In this document: positions 1-7,974 of the stretch, piece by piece
Layout of the letters: each line of letters starts with the position of its first letter
Position numbering within the stretch: position 1 is the stretch's first letter
Origin: an uncultured bacterium
GTDB taxonomy: Bacteria; Armatimonadota; HRBIN16
Reading direction: 5' to 3'
DNA: 36,874 nt
NCBI GenBank assembly: GCA_938027655.1
Contig: CALJAP010000205.1
Coordinates: 1-36,874 of the forward strand
Program-made: the position numbers and the translations under genes
Notes under the pieces: generated by a model
What the model saw: only the letters and a program-made list of their open reading frames with translations
Database searches by the model: none
Told to the model about the DNA's origin: nothing

Positions 1-48
1 TGTGCGAAACTCTATAGCCCTTTACGTGTCTTTGTGCAAGGGTAACCG

Positions 49-78
49 TTGACAAAGCCCCCCAATTGGTGCGATAAT
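49..78 (+). promoter_or_regulatory. sigma70-type promoter for the pspA operon
   Basis: A perfect -35 box TTGACA (49-54) is followed after 18 bases by GATAAT (73-78), five of six matches to the -10 consensus. Transcription would start near 85, giving a short leader that contains the AAAGGAG ribosome binding site (99-105) of the PspA gene at 119. No other gene lies upstream in the window, so this is the likely promoter of the four-gene operon. Confidence 0.6.
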
Positions 79-118
79 ACCGGTGACAACGCCGGGCGAA
101 AGGAGTGGGCTGTAGCGA

Positions 119-910
119 ATGCTCAAGCGACTGTTCCGATACATCCGTGCGCTGTTCGGTAGCCTCCTGGGACAGATAGAGAATCCAGAGGTGATTCTGG
201 AGCAGGCACGTGAGGAGATGCGCGAGAACTTGCTGAAGAACAAGGAGCGCGCTGTTCAGGCAATCACCGAGCGCAACCGACTGCGGGGAGAGGTGGAGAA
301 GCTGGAGCGAGCCTGCATCGACCTGGAGCGACGGGCGGAGATGGCACTTCGCAAGGGCGACAGGGAACTGGCAAAACAGTTTCTGATGGAAAAGGCATCC
401 TACATGCGCTCGCTGGAATCGGTAAAGCAGGCTCTGGCGCAGGCGGACCAGGTGGTTGAACAGGTGAAACTAGCTATCAAGCGCGATGAGGAGCGCGTCC
501 GCCAGAAGACGGCAGAGATTCTGGCGCAGAAAGCGCGCTGGAAGAGCGCACAAATCCAGAACTCCATCAACAAGGCGCTGGAGGGGATGTCGAGCGATGA
601 GGTATCGCGCGATCTCGAACGCGTCGAGGACAAAATCAGTCGGGCAGAGGCAGAAGCGCAGGCGCGCGCGGAGATGGCTCGCGAGAGCGTGACAGGACGC
701 ATAGCACAGCTGGAAGATTACGCCGCCAGCCAGGCAGCCGAGGAGGAGCTGGCAAAGCTGGAGGCGAGGCTGGGGCTCGCTCCGTCCACTACCGAAGCGC
801 AGCCGGCGGCTCAGCCTGCGCAGGCGGATGTCAGCGAGGTAGACAAGGAGCTTCAGGAACTGGAAGCAAGACTCAAAGGGGACAGCAGCACCACAACCTC
901 TAATCCGTAA
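119..910 (+). CDS. pspA: PspA/IM30 family membrane-stress protein
   Basis: This 263-residue protein is a PspA/IM30 (ESCRT-III-like) family member. Such proteins bind the inner face of the cytoplasmic membrane through an N-terminal amphipathic helix and oligomerise to maintain membrane integrity under stress. The sequence begins with an amphipathic stretch (MLKRLFRYIRALFGSLL), then runs as almost uninterrupted charged alpha-helical coiled coil (about residues 25-200), typical of the family in composition and length. The last 60 residues are an Ala/Pro/Gln/Thr-rich linker ending in a short predicted helix (ELQELEARL). The start at 119 has AAAGGAG 13 bases upstream. The stop overlaps the start of the next gene (TAATG), so the two are translationally coupled. 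No PspF-type regulator or PspB/C partner is nearby; the neighbours are a beta-barrel protein and a J-like protein. Confidence 0.9.
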   Translation: MLKRLFRYIRALFGSLLGQIENPEVILEQAREEMRENLLKNKERAVQAITERNRLRGEVEKLERACIDLERRAEMALRKGDRELAKQFLMEKASYMRSLESVKQALAQADQVVEQVKLAIKRDEERVRQKTAEILAQKARWKSAQIQNSINKALEGMSSDEVSRDLERVEDKISRAEAEAQARAEMARESVTGRIAQLEDYAASQAAEEELAKLEARLGLAPSTTEAQPAAQPAQADVSEVDKELQELEARLKGDSSTTTSNP

Positions 911-1788
911 TGAAACCATTTATCCGGTTGTTGCTTGCAGCATGGTTGGCGTTGGCGGTGCCGGTTACGGCGGAGCCGCTGTACGAGTTCGGTTTTAACA
1001 TCCGTGCACGGATGCGTATGGACAATAATCGCAACGCCAACCTGTTGCTCTATTCGCAGTTTGGAGAGTACTCCGATGTACACCTCGCCCTGTACGGAGA
1101 GAACCGGTTGGGCGTTTACTTTTCGCAGAAGCTGCAGAACTTCGATAGACCCGTGGACCCGGATGAGATTGAGCAGGCGTTTCTTCGCTATGAAGGGCGA
1201 GGGTGGCGCGTCTCGGCTGGCAAAATGTGGATGCCGTTCGGGCAGGGGATGGGGGAGCGCGAGCTGGCAAAGGGCGTTTTCGTTTCTGTGCCGCTGTGGC
1301 GAGAGAATGCGCTGGATATTGCGCTCGCCAACAACGGTAGCCGCCGGCAGCAAGGAGTGTTTTGCCGCTTCGGTTCGCGTTCACTGGGTGCATCGGTAGC
1401 GGTCGGCGAGAATCTGGGTCTCAGCAAGACGGCTTTCCGCTTCATACGAGGCGAGGGCTACGAGCCGGAGCTGGGCAAGGGCTATGGCTTGTTGGTGGGC
1501 GTGGATACCCGCCAGATTGCTGGTATCACCCTGTGGCAGCTGGAAGCCATCGTGGCGCGACATGGGCAGGTTCCCGATGCTGATTTCTTCCTCGCGCAGG
1601 CGTCGGTACGGCTTCCCGCCGGGCTGAATCCGGTGGTGCGGGTGGAGGCAAACAGCCGCGTCCGCGAGTTGCGCTGGCTGGTATCTATACAGCAGAACAT
1701 GGGTGGAGGCTTCGTGCTCTATCCACAGGTGGTGTTTCGTCGCTCGGACTTTGAGCAGGCAAATATCGAGCTGAGGGCGAGTTTCTGA
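910..1788 (+). CDS. Predicted outer-membrane beta-barrel (porin-like) protein
   Basis: This 292-residue protein has a clear signal peptide (hydrophobic residues 5-21, cleavage expected after PVTA). The mature part is rich in alternating hydrophobic and polar residues with many Tyr, Phe, Arg and Gly, as in outer-membrane beta strands. It ends in Phe (ELRASF), matching the C-terminal signal recognised by the BAM machinery. The segment around residues 95-120 (EQAFLRY, then SAGKMWMPFGQG) resembles the strand-turn pattern of small porins of the alginate-export or phosphate-selective type, but I cannot assign a substrate. It overlaps pspA by one base (TAATG) and the following gene by one base (TGATG). 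Its place in a PspA operon suggests a link between envelope stress and an outer-membrane protein; this is inference. Confidence 0.7.
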   Translation: MKPFIRLLLAAWLALAVPVTAEPLYEFGFNIRARMRMDNNRNANLLLYSQFGEYSDVHLALYGENRLGVYFSQKLQNFDRPVDPDEIEQAFLRYEGRGWRVSAGKMWMPFGQGMGERELAKGVFVSVPLWRENALDIALANNGSRRQQGVFCRFGSRSLGASVAVGENLGLSKTAFRFIRGEGYEPELGKGYGLLVGVDTRQIAGITLWQLEAIVARHGQVPDADFFLAQASVRLPAGLNPVVRVEANSRVRELRWLVSIQQNMGGGFVLYPQVVFRRSDFEQANIELRASF

Positions 1789-2240
1789 TGGGAATCACGC
1801 GACGCATCCGACGAATCATCAAAGGCTACATGAAAACCGCGCGCGAGCGTCTGGACGAGCTCGAAGCGGAGCTGAACGCGCGGCGTGAACTGGAGGACTA
1901 TCTGGAACCGGCAGCAGGCACTCCTGAAACCGCTCCCCCGCAAGCTCGCTCCACGCAGCCGCCGGTAGAGCAGGGAAGGGCTACGGGCAGTGCTCCGCCG
2001 ATGCCCTCCGACCTGTTGGCGCATTTCCGCTTGCTGGGTATCCCACCGAACGCCGACATCCACCAGGCGCAGGAGGCATACCAGCGGCTGATGGAGCGCG
2101 CGAAGCCTGAACGGTTCCCCGAAGGCTCGGAAGAGCGACGGCGTGCGGAGCAGATTCGCCAGAGGATCCAGCAGGCATACGATGCGGTCAGGCAGTACCT
2201 GGACCCCACTAGCGCACGGTTTGACCGCCTCGAAATCTGA
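1788..2240 (+). CDS. J-domain-like protein with altered HPD motif and PspA-like N-terminus
   Basis: This 150-residue protein has three parts. Residues 1-45 are a basic amphipathic helix (MGITRRIRRIIKGYMKTARE) followed by a charged helix, resembling the membrane-binding N-terminus of PspA-family proteins. Residues 45-75 are a Pro/Ala/Gln-rich linker. Residues 76-150 have the helix pattern of a J domain (LLGIPPNADIHQAQEAYQRL, then a long helix ending QAYDAVRQYLDP). The tripeptide HPD that activates Hsp70 ATPase in true J proteins is replaced by KPE (KPERFPEGS, about residues 105-113), so it probably cannot stimulate DnaK in the usual way. It starts inside the stop codon of the upstream gene. 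A role as a PspA partner at the membrane is a guess from context and the N-terminus. Confidence 0.65.
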   Translation: MGITRRIRRIIKGYMKTARERLDELEAELNARRELEDYLEPAAGTPETAPPQARSTQPPVEQGRATGSAPPMPSDLLAHFRLLGIPPNADIHQAQEAYQRLMERAKPERFPEGSEERRRAEQIRQRIQQAYDAVRQYLDPTSARFDRLEI

Positions 2241-2249
2241 AAACCGGCG

Positions 2250-3245
2250 ATGAGCGCGCTGAGAGCAGAACGGTTCTCCAGATACTCCATCGCACTCTAT
2301 TTGCTGGTGCTCGTCGTTTTCTTTGCGCTGGTGACCGAAGGGCGGTTCATCGAACAGAGAAACCTCGTCAATATCCTCCTGCAAAGTGCCATCAATACCA
2401 TCCTGGCGGTTGGCATGACACTGGTCATTATCACTGGTGGAATAGACCTCTCCGTCGGCTCGGTGCTGGCGCTGTGCGGGCTGGTGGGCACCGACCTCAT
2501 GATGAACGGGCTGGTGCTCGGCGGGCGAACCCTGGTTCCGAAACCGGAGCTGGCGGTGGGCATACCCGTGGCGGTGCTGGTGTCCTGCGTGCTGGGCGCA
2601 CTCATCGGCTGGTGGAACGGCTGGTTGATTGCCCGCTGGAACATCGCTCCCTTTATCGTCACACTGGCAACGATGACCATTGCACGAGGAACCGCCTTTG
2701 TGTACTCCGACGGCAAACCGGTGGGCAACCTGCCAGAAGCCTTCAACCGTCTGGGAGGCGGCACCGGAGGCGAGGTGCTGGGCGTTCCCATCCCTGTATG
2801 GATTGCAATTATTGTGTCATTATGTGCATTAATTGTGTTGCGAGCAACACAGTTTGGGCGTGCGGTGTACGCCGTCGGCGGCAACGAGCAGGCAGCGCGC
2901 CTGTCGGGTGTGGACGTGGCGAAGGTGAAGATGGTCGTGTATGTTCTCTCAGGATTCCTCGCTGGATTATGCGGTATCGTGCAGGCAGCACGGCTGGGCG
3001 CAGGCGACCCCAAATACGGCGAGATGTATGAATTGAACGCTATTGCAGCAGTGGTACTGGGTGGAGCGAGCTTGGCGGGTGGACGCGGTGGCGTTGGCGG
3101 CACGGTGGTGGGTGCAATGCTGATCGGCACGCTGGACAATGGGCTGGTGATGGCAGGAGTCTCCGCATTTTATCAGAAAGTAGTCAAAGGCATGGTGATT
3201 CTGCTGGCGGTGTTGGGCGACGTGTGGCAGCGTCGGCGGCGGTGA
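2250..3245 (+). CDS. ABC transporter permease, ribose/xylose (RbsC) type
   Basis: This 331-residue integral membrane protein belongs to the branched-chain amino acid/ribose permease superfamily (BPD_transp_2), which forms the translocation channel of sugar ABC importers. Family signatures include GMTLVIITGGIDLSVGSVLA near residues 55-75, the periplasmic-to-membrane segment around NIAPFIVTLATMTIARG (about 131-147) and the cytoplasmic loop YAVGGNEQAARLSG (about 208-222) that contacts the ATPase. About eight to ten membrane segments can be read. The gene starts 9 bases after the J-like gene, so it is probably in the same transcript. No ATP-binding subunit or periplasmic sugar-binding protein lies in the window; these must be encoded elsewhere, or the permease is orphaned. 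The product name is safe, the substrate is not. Confidence 0.88.
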   Translation: MSALRAERFSRYSIALYLLVLVVFFALVTEGRFIEQRNLVNILLQSAINTILAVGMTLVIITGGIDLSVGSVLALCGLVGTDLMMNGLVLGGRTLVPKPELAVGIPVAVLVSCVLGALIGWWNGWLIARWNIAPFIVTLATMTIARGTAFVYSDGKPVGNLPEAFNRLGGGTGGEVLGVPIPVWIAIIVSLCALIVLRATQFGRAVYAVGGNEQAARLSGVDVAKVKMVVYVLSGFLAGLCGIVQAARLGAGDPKYGEMYELNAIAAVVLGGASLAGGRGGVGGTVVGAMLIGTLDNGLVMAGVSAFYQKVVKGMVILLAVLGDVWQRRRR

Positions 3246-3414
3246 AACAGCTTATCCGTGAGCGCAGTCGTGTTGGACGGATAAAGCGCATTGATAAAAC
3301 ATAATATTTCTTATCGGACGTTATTTCTACTGGGCGAGAGAAGGCACAAAATGCATGTTCAGGGTGCTTGGGCGGCTCTACAGCACGAGGCTCTTTACCT
3401 TGCAGTGATCGAAA

Positions 3415-3442
3415 ACAGCCCGAAACCGGGGTTTCGGGCTGT
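3415..3442 (-). terminator. Rho-independent terminator between convergent genes
   Basis: ACAGCCCGAAAC (3415-3426) pairs with GTTTCGGGCTGT (3431-3442) around a four-base loop. Read on the minus strand it follows the stop of the small membrane gene (3450) by 7 bases and is trailed by TTTTC, so it mainly terminates the minus-strand response-regulator unit. It may also stop plus-strand transcripts from the permease, although the T run on that side is poor. The 170 bases between 3246 and 3414 hold no gene; an 8-base inverted repeat (TTATCCGT 3252-3259, ACGGATAA 3277-3284) and an AT-rich stretch are the only features I see. Confidence 0.75.
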
Positions 3443-3449
3443 GTTGTCG

Positions 3450-3665
3450 TCACGCGCAGGACGCGCTCGCATCTGGCGACGCGCGGCTGCCTAGTTCGCT
3501 TTCGAGGCGGTGCACAATGTCCTGCGAACGCTGAATCAGGCGTTGCACCTCGTTCAACTCGCTCTGCGTTCGCTCATGGCGCAGGGCGAGATATGCCGCC
3601 ACCCCTACGCCTACTATGGTGGCAACAGCCAGTCCCAACCACAGCCCGAAACGGTTTTTACCCAT
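3450..3665 (-). CDS. Small single-pass membrane protein with coiled coil
   Basis: This 71-residue protein has a basic N-terminus (MGKNRFG), one membrane helix (about residues 8-29) and a cytoplasmic or periplasmic coiled coil with regular leucine/hydrophobic spacing (about residues 33-60), ending in a Ser/Ala-rich tail. I chose the ATG at 3665 because GAGG sits 6 bases upstream of it; an in-frame GTG 12 bases further upstream (3677) would have that same sequence inside the gene. It follows the receiver gene by 19 bases and is co-directional, so it is likely co-transcribed. No family is recognised and no function is proposed. Confidence 0.6.
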   Translation of the reverse strand: MGKNRFGLWLGLAVATIVGVGVAAYLALRHERTQSELNEVQRLIQRSQDIVHRLESELGSRASPDASASCA

Positions 3666-3684
3666 CGCGTGCCTCACTTTTGGG

Positions 3685-4092
3685 TTACAGCTCGTAGCGT
3701 TTCTCGCCGCCGGTCTCTTTGGACTTGAAGATGCGCTTCACGAAGGAGATGAGCTCCATCGGGTTAAACGGCTTCGTCAGGTACAGGTCTGCGCCAGACT
3801 GCCAACCACGGAACACATCCGCGTCCTGTGCCTTCGCGGTCAGCATGATAACTGGCAGATCGCGCGTTTCGGGGTTCTTGCGCAGGGTCTGTAGCACCTC
3901 AAAGCCGTCCATGTACGGCATCATCACGTCTAGCACCACCAGGTCCGGTTTTTCGGTAGCCACTTTCTCCAGCGCGTCTTTCCCATCGGCGGCGGTGATG
4001 ACCTCGTATCCGTGCCGCTCCAGATTGACCTGCACCAGGCGACGAATGTGCGGTTCGTCGTCCACCGCGAGAATCTTGTATTTGCGTTCCAT
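3685..4092 (-). CDS. CheY-like single-domain response regulator
   Basis: This 135-residue protein is a stand-alone phosphoacceptor (REC) domain with all catalytic residues: acidic pair D11-D12 (AVDDEPH), phosphoacceptor D55 (VVLDVMMPYMDG), conserved T85 (MLTAKA) and K107 (LTKPFNP). There is no output domain after the receiver; the last 15 residues are a charged tail (FKSKETGGEKRYEL). Such proteins pass phosphate between kinases or act on protein targets. No histidine kinase is adjacent, so the partner is unknown. The ribosome binding site GAGGAGGAAAGG is 8-19 bases upstream of the ATG. It is probably transcribed with the small membrane protein that follows. Confidence 0.93.
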   Translation of the reverse strand: MERKYKILAVDDEPHIRRLVQVNLERHGYEVITAADGKDALEKVATEKPDLVVLDVMMPYMDGFEVLQTLRKNPETRDLPVIMLTAKAQDADVFRGWQSGADLYLTKPFNPMELISFVKRIFKSKETGGEKRYEL

Positions 4093-4157
4093 GAGTCGCG
4101 CCTTTCCTCCTCTATCCTCCCGTCAGGCTTGTGTGCCCTCGTGTTCGCTCCCTAATC

Positions 4158-4187
4158 ATGCTATCATACCTCTCGGCAGATTGTCAA
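4158..4187 (-). promoter_or_regulatory. Possible sigma70 promoter for the response regulator
   Basis: On the minus strand a perfect TTGACA (4182-4187) lies 18 bases before TAGCAT (4158-4163), a four-of-six match to the -10 consensus. An alternative TATGAT (4163-4168) is too close (13 bases). The leader to the ATG at 4092 would be about 60 bases and contains a strong ribosome binding site. Confidence 0.4.
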
Positions 4188-4214
4188 CCAATTTGTATAG
4201 TAGAGATATGTATG

Positions 4215-5135
4215 CTACTGTCCGCTTCTGGCACGCGCCACCTGCTGCAAGGCGTCCAGATGCTTCTGGCGACACTCTGCCAGCGTGGGTTTCCACGACG
4301 TTTGCAGGAAGCCCAGCAGCTTCTCCGACGGAATGTTCTGGCGACAAAACTGCACGGTGCGCCCGAAGTTCACATCGTTCGACCAGTTGCTGCCGGTAGG
4401 TATCTGGTCGAAGCCGTGTTGAGACAGTTCGATATAAGCGCGCACCGCTACCTCCTGTTTGTCGAACCCCTCCCCGTAGTACCAGTTGCTCTGCACCACC
4501 GAACGCGGCATGTTCTGCAAGAAGACTTCGGGATGATGCCAGTAGTAATCCGACCATATCCACGCCCGCACGTTGTGCCGCTCCACCTGCTCTACGAGAA
4601 AGCGAAAGTCCTCCCACCAGAGCTCATGCTGGCGTACGACCGCGTAGGCGTAATGCCGCTGGTGCTCCCATGTTTCCTCGTCCATGCCCAGGTGGAAGAA
4701 GCGGGGCTGCTCAAAGAGTTCAACAACCTCTTTAATCAGGTCGCGGCAGACGGCGTAGTATCGTGGTGTGGATACGCAGCGAGAGTACTCGCCCAACCAG
4801 GCATCATGCGCGGTGGAGAAATTGAGTTTGGGAATCGGCTCCAGTCCTTTATCCCGAAGGCGTTTCAGTTCTCGCTTCAACTTTGTCGTACTCCACGCAC
4901 CCTGTACAGCGATTTCTGGATGGGAACGGTATTTCACTCCGTCACCGAGGTCTATCACCACCATGTTCACCCCGGCACGAGGCATTTCTTCCAGAAGCGA
5001 GTCCCACAACTCCTCGTCGAAGCGCAGGCGGGGGCTGTAGACGCCGTAGTCGCCCCATTCTTGAGCCTTGCGGTCGCACCACATATTGTAGCTCAGATGC
5101 ATCAGGTATGCCCAGATGGTAGTTTGGTCGGTCAC
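4215..5135 (-). CDS. GH20-like TIM-barrel glycosidase, cytoplasmic
   Basis: This 306-residue protein reads as a (beta/alpha)8 barrel related to the glycoside hydrolase 20 catalytic domain (beta-N-acetylhexosaminidases). The key evidence is HLGMDEETWEH (about residues 148-158), which matches the H-x-G-x-D-E motif whose Asp-Glu pair provides substrate-assisted catalysis in GH20. Barrel strands can be followed from GVNMVVIDLGDG (about 55-66) through EPIPKLNFS (about 98-106) and VRAWIWSDYYWHHPE (about 189-203) to a Trp-rich C-terminal end (GFLQTSWKPT). No signal peptide is seen, and it is shorter than secreted GH20 enzymes, which carry extra N-terminal domains. It starts with GTG (5133-5135), preceded by a GGGGGAG site. 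It is divergent from the large glycoside hydrolase at 5266 with 130 bases between. Substrate unknown. Confidence 0.65.
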   Translation of the reverse strand: MTDQTTIWAYLMHLSYNMWCDRKAQEWGDYGVYSPRLRFDEELWDSLLEEMPRAGVNMVVIDLGDGVKYRSHPEIAVQGAWSTTKLKRELKRLRDKGLEPIPKLNFSTAHDAWLGEYSRCVSTPRYYAVCRDLIKEVVELFEQPRFFHLGMDEETWEHQRHYAYAVVRQHELWWEDFRFLVEQVERHNVRAWIWSDYYWHHPEVFLQNMPRSVVQSNWYYGEGFDKQEVAVRAYIELSQHGFDQIPTGSNWSNDVNFGRTVQFCRQNIPSEKLLGFLQTSWKPTLAECRQKHLDALQQVARARSGQ

Positions 5136-5265
5136 TGGTCACTCCCCCTCGCGACGCTGTTTTCCTCTGCTTCTCCACGCAAAAAGGCTTCTCCTGCTTG
5201 CGCAGGAACACCCGAAACACGACACGAATACTAAAACGCTTAAGTCACCCATGAGGAGGTTCGCT

Positions 5266-7935
5266 GTGGACGAAAAAAGCTGGGTGGTGCTTCTGTTACT
5301 ACTGGTTGTCACAGCAGGTTGTAGCGCCCAACCTCCTGTTCCGCGCCAGACCGCTCAGACAGGGCTGGTATGGGTATGGTGGGAAGGTGAGAAACCATCG
5401 GCAACCAACTTCCCCGAACGCCACTCTTTTGAACCCGCCAATCCGCAGGAGGCGAGTGTGTTATCGGAAGGCAAGTGGATTGGCGCGGACGGCAACTATG
5501 GCGGTAAGAGGCTGTTCCTGGAGTACGAGGTCAAGGTGCCACAGACGGGCAACTACTTCTTCTTCGCCCGCAAGTTCTGGAAACACGGTCCTTTCCGCTG
5601 GCGATTTGACGACGGCGGGTGGCAGATTTGTGACCGCGATGTATCGCTGCTGGACGAAGCGCCGTTGCGTCCGCTGCTGGTAGCGAACTGGGTATCGCTG
5701 GGGCAGGTCAAGCTCACCGCGGGAACACACCGCCTGCGCATCGAGGTGTTGCAAGAGGAGGGCGCAGTGTGCTTTGACGCCTTCCTGCTCACCAGCAGCT
5801 ATATCATCCCACGCGGTAAGCTGAAACCAAATGAGCGGTACAATCTCGCCATGGATGGATGGTTCGCCTTTGAACCCGAGCCGGATTCCTTTCGCCCTTC
5901 CCCCATTGACCTGCGCTTCCTGAACGAGAAGTTCGCAGGCGAGAACGGCTGGATTGCCGTTAAGAGCGGGCAGTTTATCCACAGCAAAACGGGCAAACCG
6001 GTGCGCTTCTGGGCGGTGAACGCCGGTCCCGACATCATTCGTATGGATAAAGCGTCGGTGGACTACCTCGCCCGCCATCTGGCGAAATACGGGGTCAACA
6101 TGGTGCGGATGCACGGTGGCGTGTGGAAGGAAGATAACTTCCTTGAGGTGGACCGCGACTATCTGCACCAATACTTCTACTTCATCGCCGCTATGAAGCG
6201 CCAGGGTATCTACTGCACCCTGTCCATCTACTTCCCTCTCTGGATACGCCTGAAGCCCGAGGATGGATTCGGCGATTATAACTGGCAGCATCCATTCTCC
6301 ATGCCGTTCTTCAACAAGCGGTTTCAGCAGATTTACCGGGGCTGGTGGCGAGAGCTGATGACTACCCCCAACCCGTACACGGGCGTCGCCCTTAAAGACG
6401 AACCGGCGGTGGCGATGGTGGAGCTGATGAACGAGGATTCGTACTTCTTCTGGACGTTCACCCCCTACCAGAACATCCCAGCTCAGCAGATGGAGATTCT
6501 GGAAAAGGAGTTTGGGAACTGGCTGAAGGTGAAGTACGGTTCATTGGGGGCAGCGTTTGCCGCCTGGGGAGGCAACCGTATTCGCGGAGACGATGAGTCT
6601 GCCGGGCGTGCTGGCTTTATGGGCTTGTGGGAGATGTTCAGCCAGCGCAACAAGCGCGCTCAGGACACTGCTGAGTTCCTCGCCAAACACCAGCGAGCCT
6701 TCTTCCAGCAGATGCGAGACTATTTGAAAAAGGAGCTGGGCTACAAGGGGCTGGTGCAGGCATCTAACTGGATTACCGCTAACGCGCAGATACTGGGTCC
6801 GCTGGACAAGTGGAGCAACGCTGTGTGCGACTATATGGACCGGCATGGCTATTTTGGCGGACCGCACGAGGGCGAACGCGCGGGTTGGTCGTTGAGCGTG
6901 GGCGACCGCTACGACGATGCCTGTGCCCTGACCGAGGTCGCAAAGGGTTCCCTGCCGTTGATGGACGTTATCTACAACGGTTTGCCCTCCATCATCAGCG
7001 AGGTGAACTGGACGCCGCCCAACCGCTTTCGTGCGGACTTCCCCTTCCTGTTCGCCACGTATGGCTTGCTCCAGGGCACGGATGGCGTGTATTTCTTTGC
7101 CCTGTCCGGTCCCAGCTGGCAGCAGGTGCTGAGCAAGTTTTCTATCCAGACACCCGTTGTCATGGGACAGTTTCCCGCTGACGCGCTAGTGTACCGCCTG
7201 GGGCTGGTGCAGGAGAGCCAGCCGGTGGTGGAAGCCAATCTGAAACTGCAAGACCTGTTCGCGTTGAAAGGCGCACCCGTTTCACAACCGATGAATCTGG
7301 ACGAGCTGCGCGCACGGGACATCCCTGCCGGACAAACCGCGCAGGTGCAGCAACTGGAGGCGATAGACCCGTTATCACACCTGGTGGGCAAGGTGCAGAT
7401 GAACTTCGTGGAACGGGACATCCTTTCACGCCTCGCCGACGTCTCACGCTATATCGATCGCAAGGGCAGTAGGGTACGCAGTATCACGGGCGAGCTGCTG
7501 TGGGACTACGGGCGGGGGCTGGTGACCGTCGACGCGCCGAAGGCTCAGGGGGTGTGCGGTTTCCTGCAAAGGGCGGGTACAGTCACCTTGCGCGAAGTGA
7601 CCATCGCTTCGCAGATGGAGTACGGCACGGTCTTGCTGGTGCCGCTGGACGGGCAGCCCCTTCGCACGTCGCGCAAGATGCTCCTGCAGGTGATGAGTGA
7701 GGATACCAACTACGGCTGGAGTGCGCCCGGCACAGGCAAGCGCGAAATCAAAAGCCTCGGCACCGCCCCAATCAACGTGCGGCGGTTCAGCGGTATCGTT
7801 ACCTTCACCCGACCCGACGCCAAGCAGCTGAAGGTGACCCCGCTGGACTGGAACGGCTACCCCACAGGCAAACCCTCTGCCGGCGGTAGAATCACCCTGC
7901 AGCCAACGGTAATGTATTACCTGATTGAACGTTAA
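5266..7935 (+). CDS. Large lipoprotein glycoside hydrolase (GH-A clan, GH5/GH42-like) with N-terminal carbohydrate-binding module
   Basis: The likely start is GTG at 5266, because GAGGAGG (5253-5259) lies 6 bases upstream; this gives 889 residues. An ATG at 5251 is in frame but would lie immediately upstream of that site. The N-terminus is a lipoprotein-type signal (WVVLLLLLVVTAGCSAQ) with Cys about residue 19. Residues about 50-178 look like a CBM6/CBM35-type beta-sandwich (FLEYEVKVPQTGNYFFFARK, AGTHRLRIEV). Residues about 225-600 form a TIM barrel of clan GH-A: the Asn-Glu pair at about 389-390 (VELMNEDS) is the expected acid/base and Glu about 579 (IISEVNW) the expected nucleophile. The C-terminal 250 residues are beta-rich. 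It probably acts on polysaccharide at the cell surface; the exact family and substrate cannot be fixed by eye. Confidence 0.75.
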   Translation: MDEKSWVVLLLLLVVTAGCSAQPPVPRQTAQTGLVWVWWEGEKPSATNFPERHSFEPANPQEASVLSEGKWIGADGNYGGKRLFLEYEVKVPQTGNYFFFARKFWKHGPFRWRFDDGGWQICDRDVSLLDEAPLRPLLVANWVSLGQVKLTAGTHRLRIEVLQEEGAVCFDAFLLTSSYIIPRGKLKPNERYNLAMDGWFAFEPEPDSFRPSPIDLRFLNEKFAGENGWIAVKSGQFIHSKTGKPVRFWAVNAGPDIIRMDKASVDYLARHLAKYGVNMVRMHGGVWKEDNFLEVDRDYLHQYFYFIAAMKRQGIYCTLSIYFPLWIRLKPEDGFGDYNWQHPFSMPFFNKRFQQIYRGWWRELMTTPNPYTGVALKDEPAVAMVELMNEDSYFFWTFTPYQNIPAQQMEILEKEFGNWLKVKYGSLGAAFAAWGGNRIRGDDESAGRAGFMGLWEMFSQRNKRAQDTAEFLAKHQRAFFQQMRDYLKKELGYKGLVQASNWITANAQILGPLDKWSNAVCDYMDRHGYFGGPHEGERAGWSLSVGDRYDDACALTEVAKGSLPLMDVIYNGLPSIISEVNWTPPNRFRADFPFLFATYGLLQGTDGVYFFALSGPSWQQVLSKFSIQTPVVMGQFPADALVYRLGLVQESQPVVEANLKLQDLFALKGAPVSQPMNLDELRARDIPAGQTAQVQQLEAIDPLSHLVGKVQMNFVERDILSRLADVSRYIDRKGSRVRSITGELLWDYGRGLVTVDAPKAQGVCGFLQRAGTVTLREVTIASQMEYGTVLLVPLDGQPLRTSRKMLLQVMSEDTNYGWSAPGTGKREIKSLGTAPINVRRFSGIVTFTRPDAKQLKVTPLDWNGYPTGKPSAGGRITLQPTVMYYLIER

Positions 7936-7954
7936 CCTCAAGACATGCTATAAT
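7924..7954 (+). promoter_or_regulatory. Extended -10 promoter for the Uma2 gene
   Basis: TATAAT (7949-7954) is preceded by TG plus one base (TGCTATAAT), the extended -10 form, with a partial -35 TTGAAC (7924-7929) 19 bases upstream, inside the 3' end of the preceding gene. The start site would fall close to the GGAGGTG ribosome binding site (7961-7967), giving a very short leader. Confidence 0.5.
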
Positions 7955-7974
7955 ATGGGCGGAGGTGAAGCACG

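Noticed and set aside
4131-5234. Open frame of 367 codons on the plus strand over the GH20-like gene.
   Set aside because: The minus frame has the GH20 Asp-Glu motif and a good ribosome binding site; the plus frame has neither.
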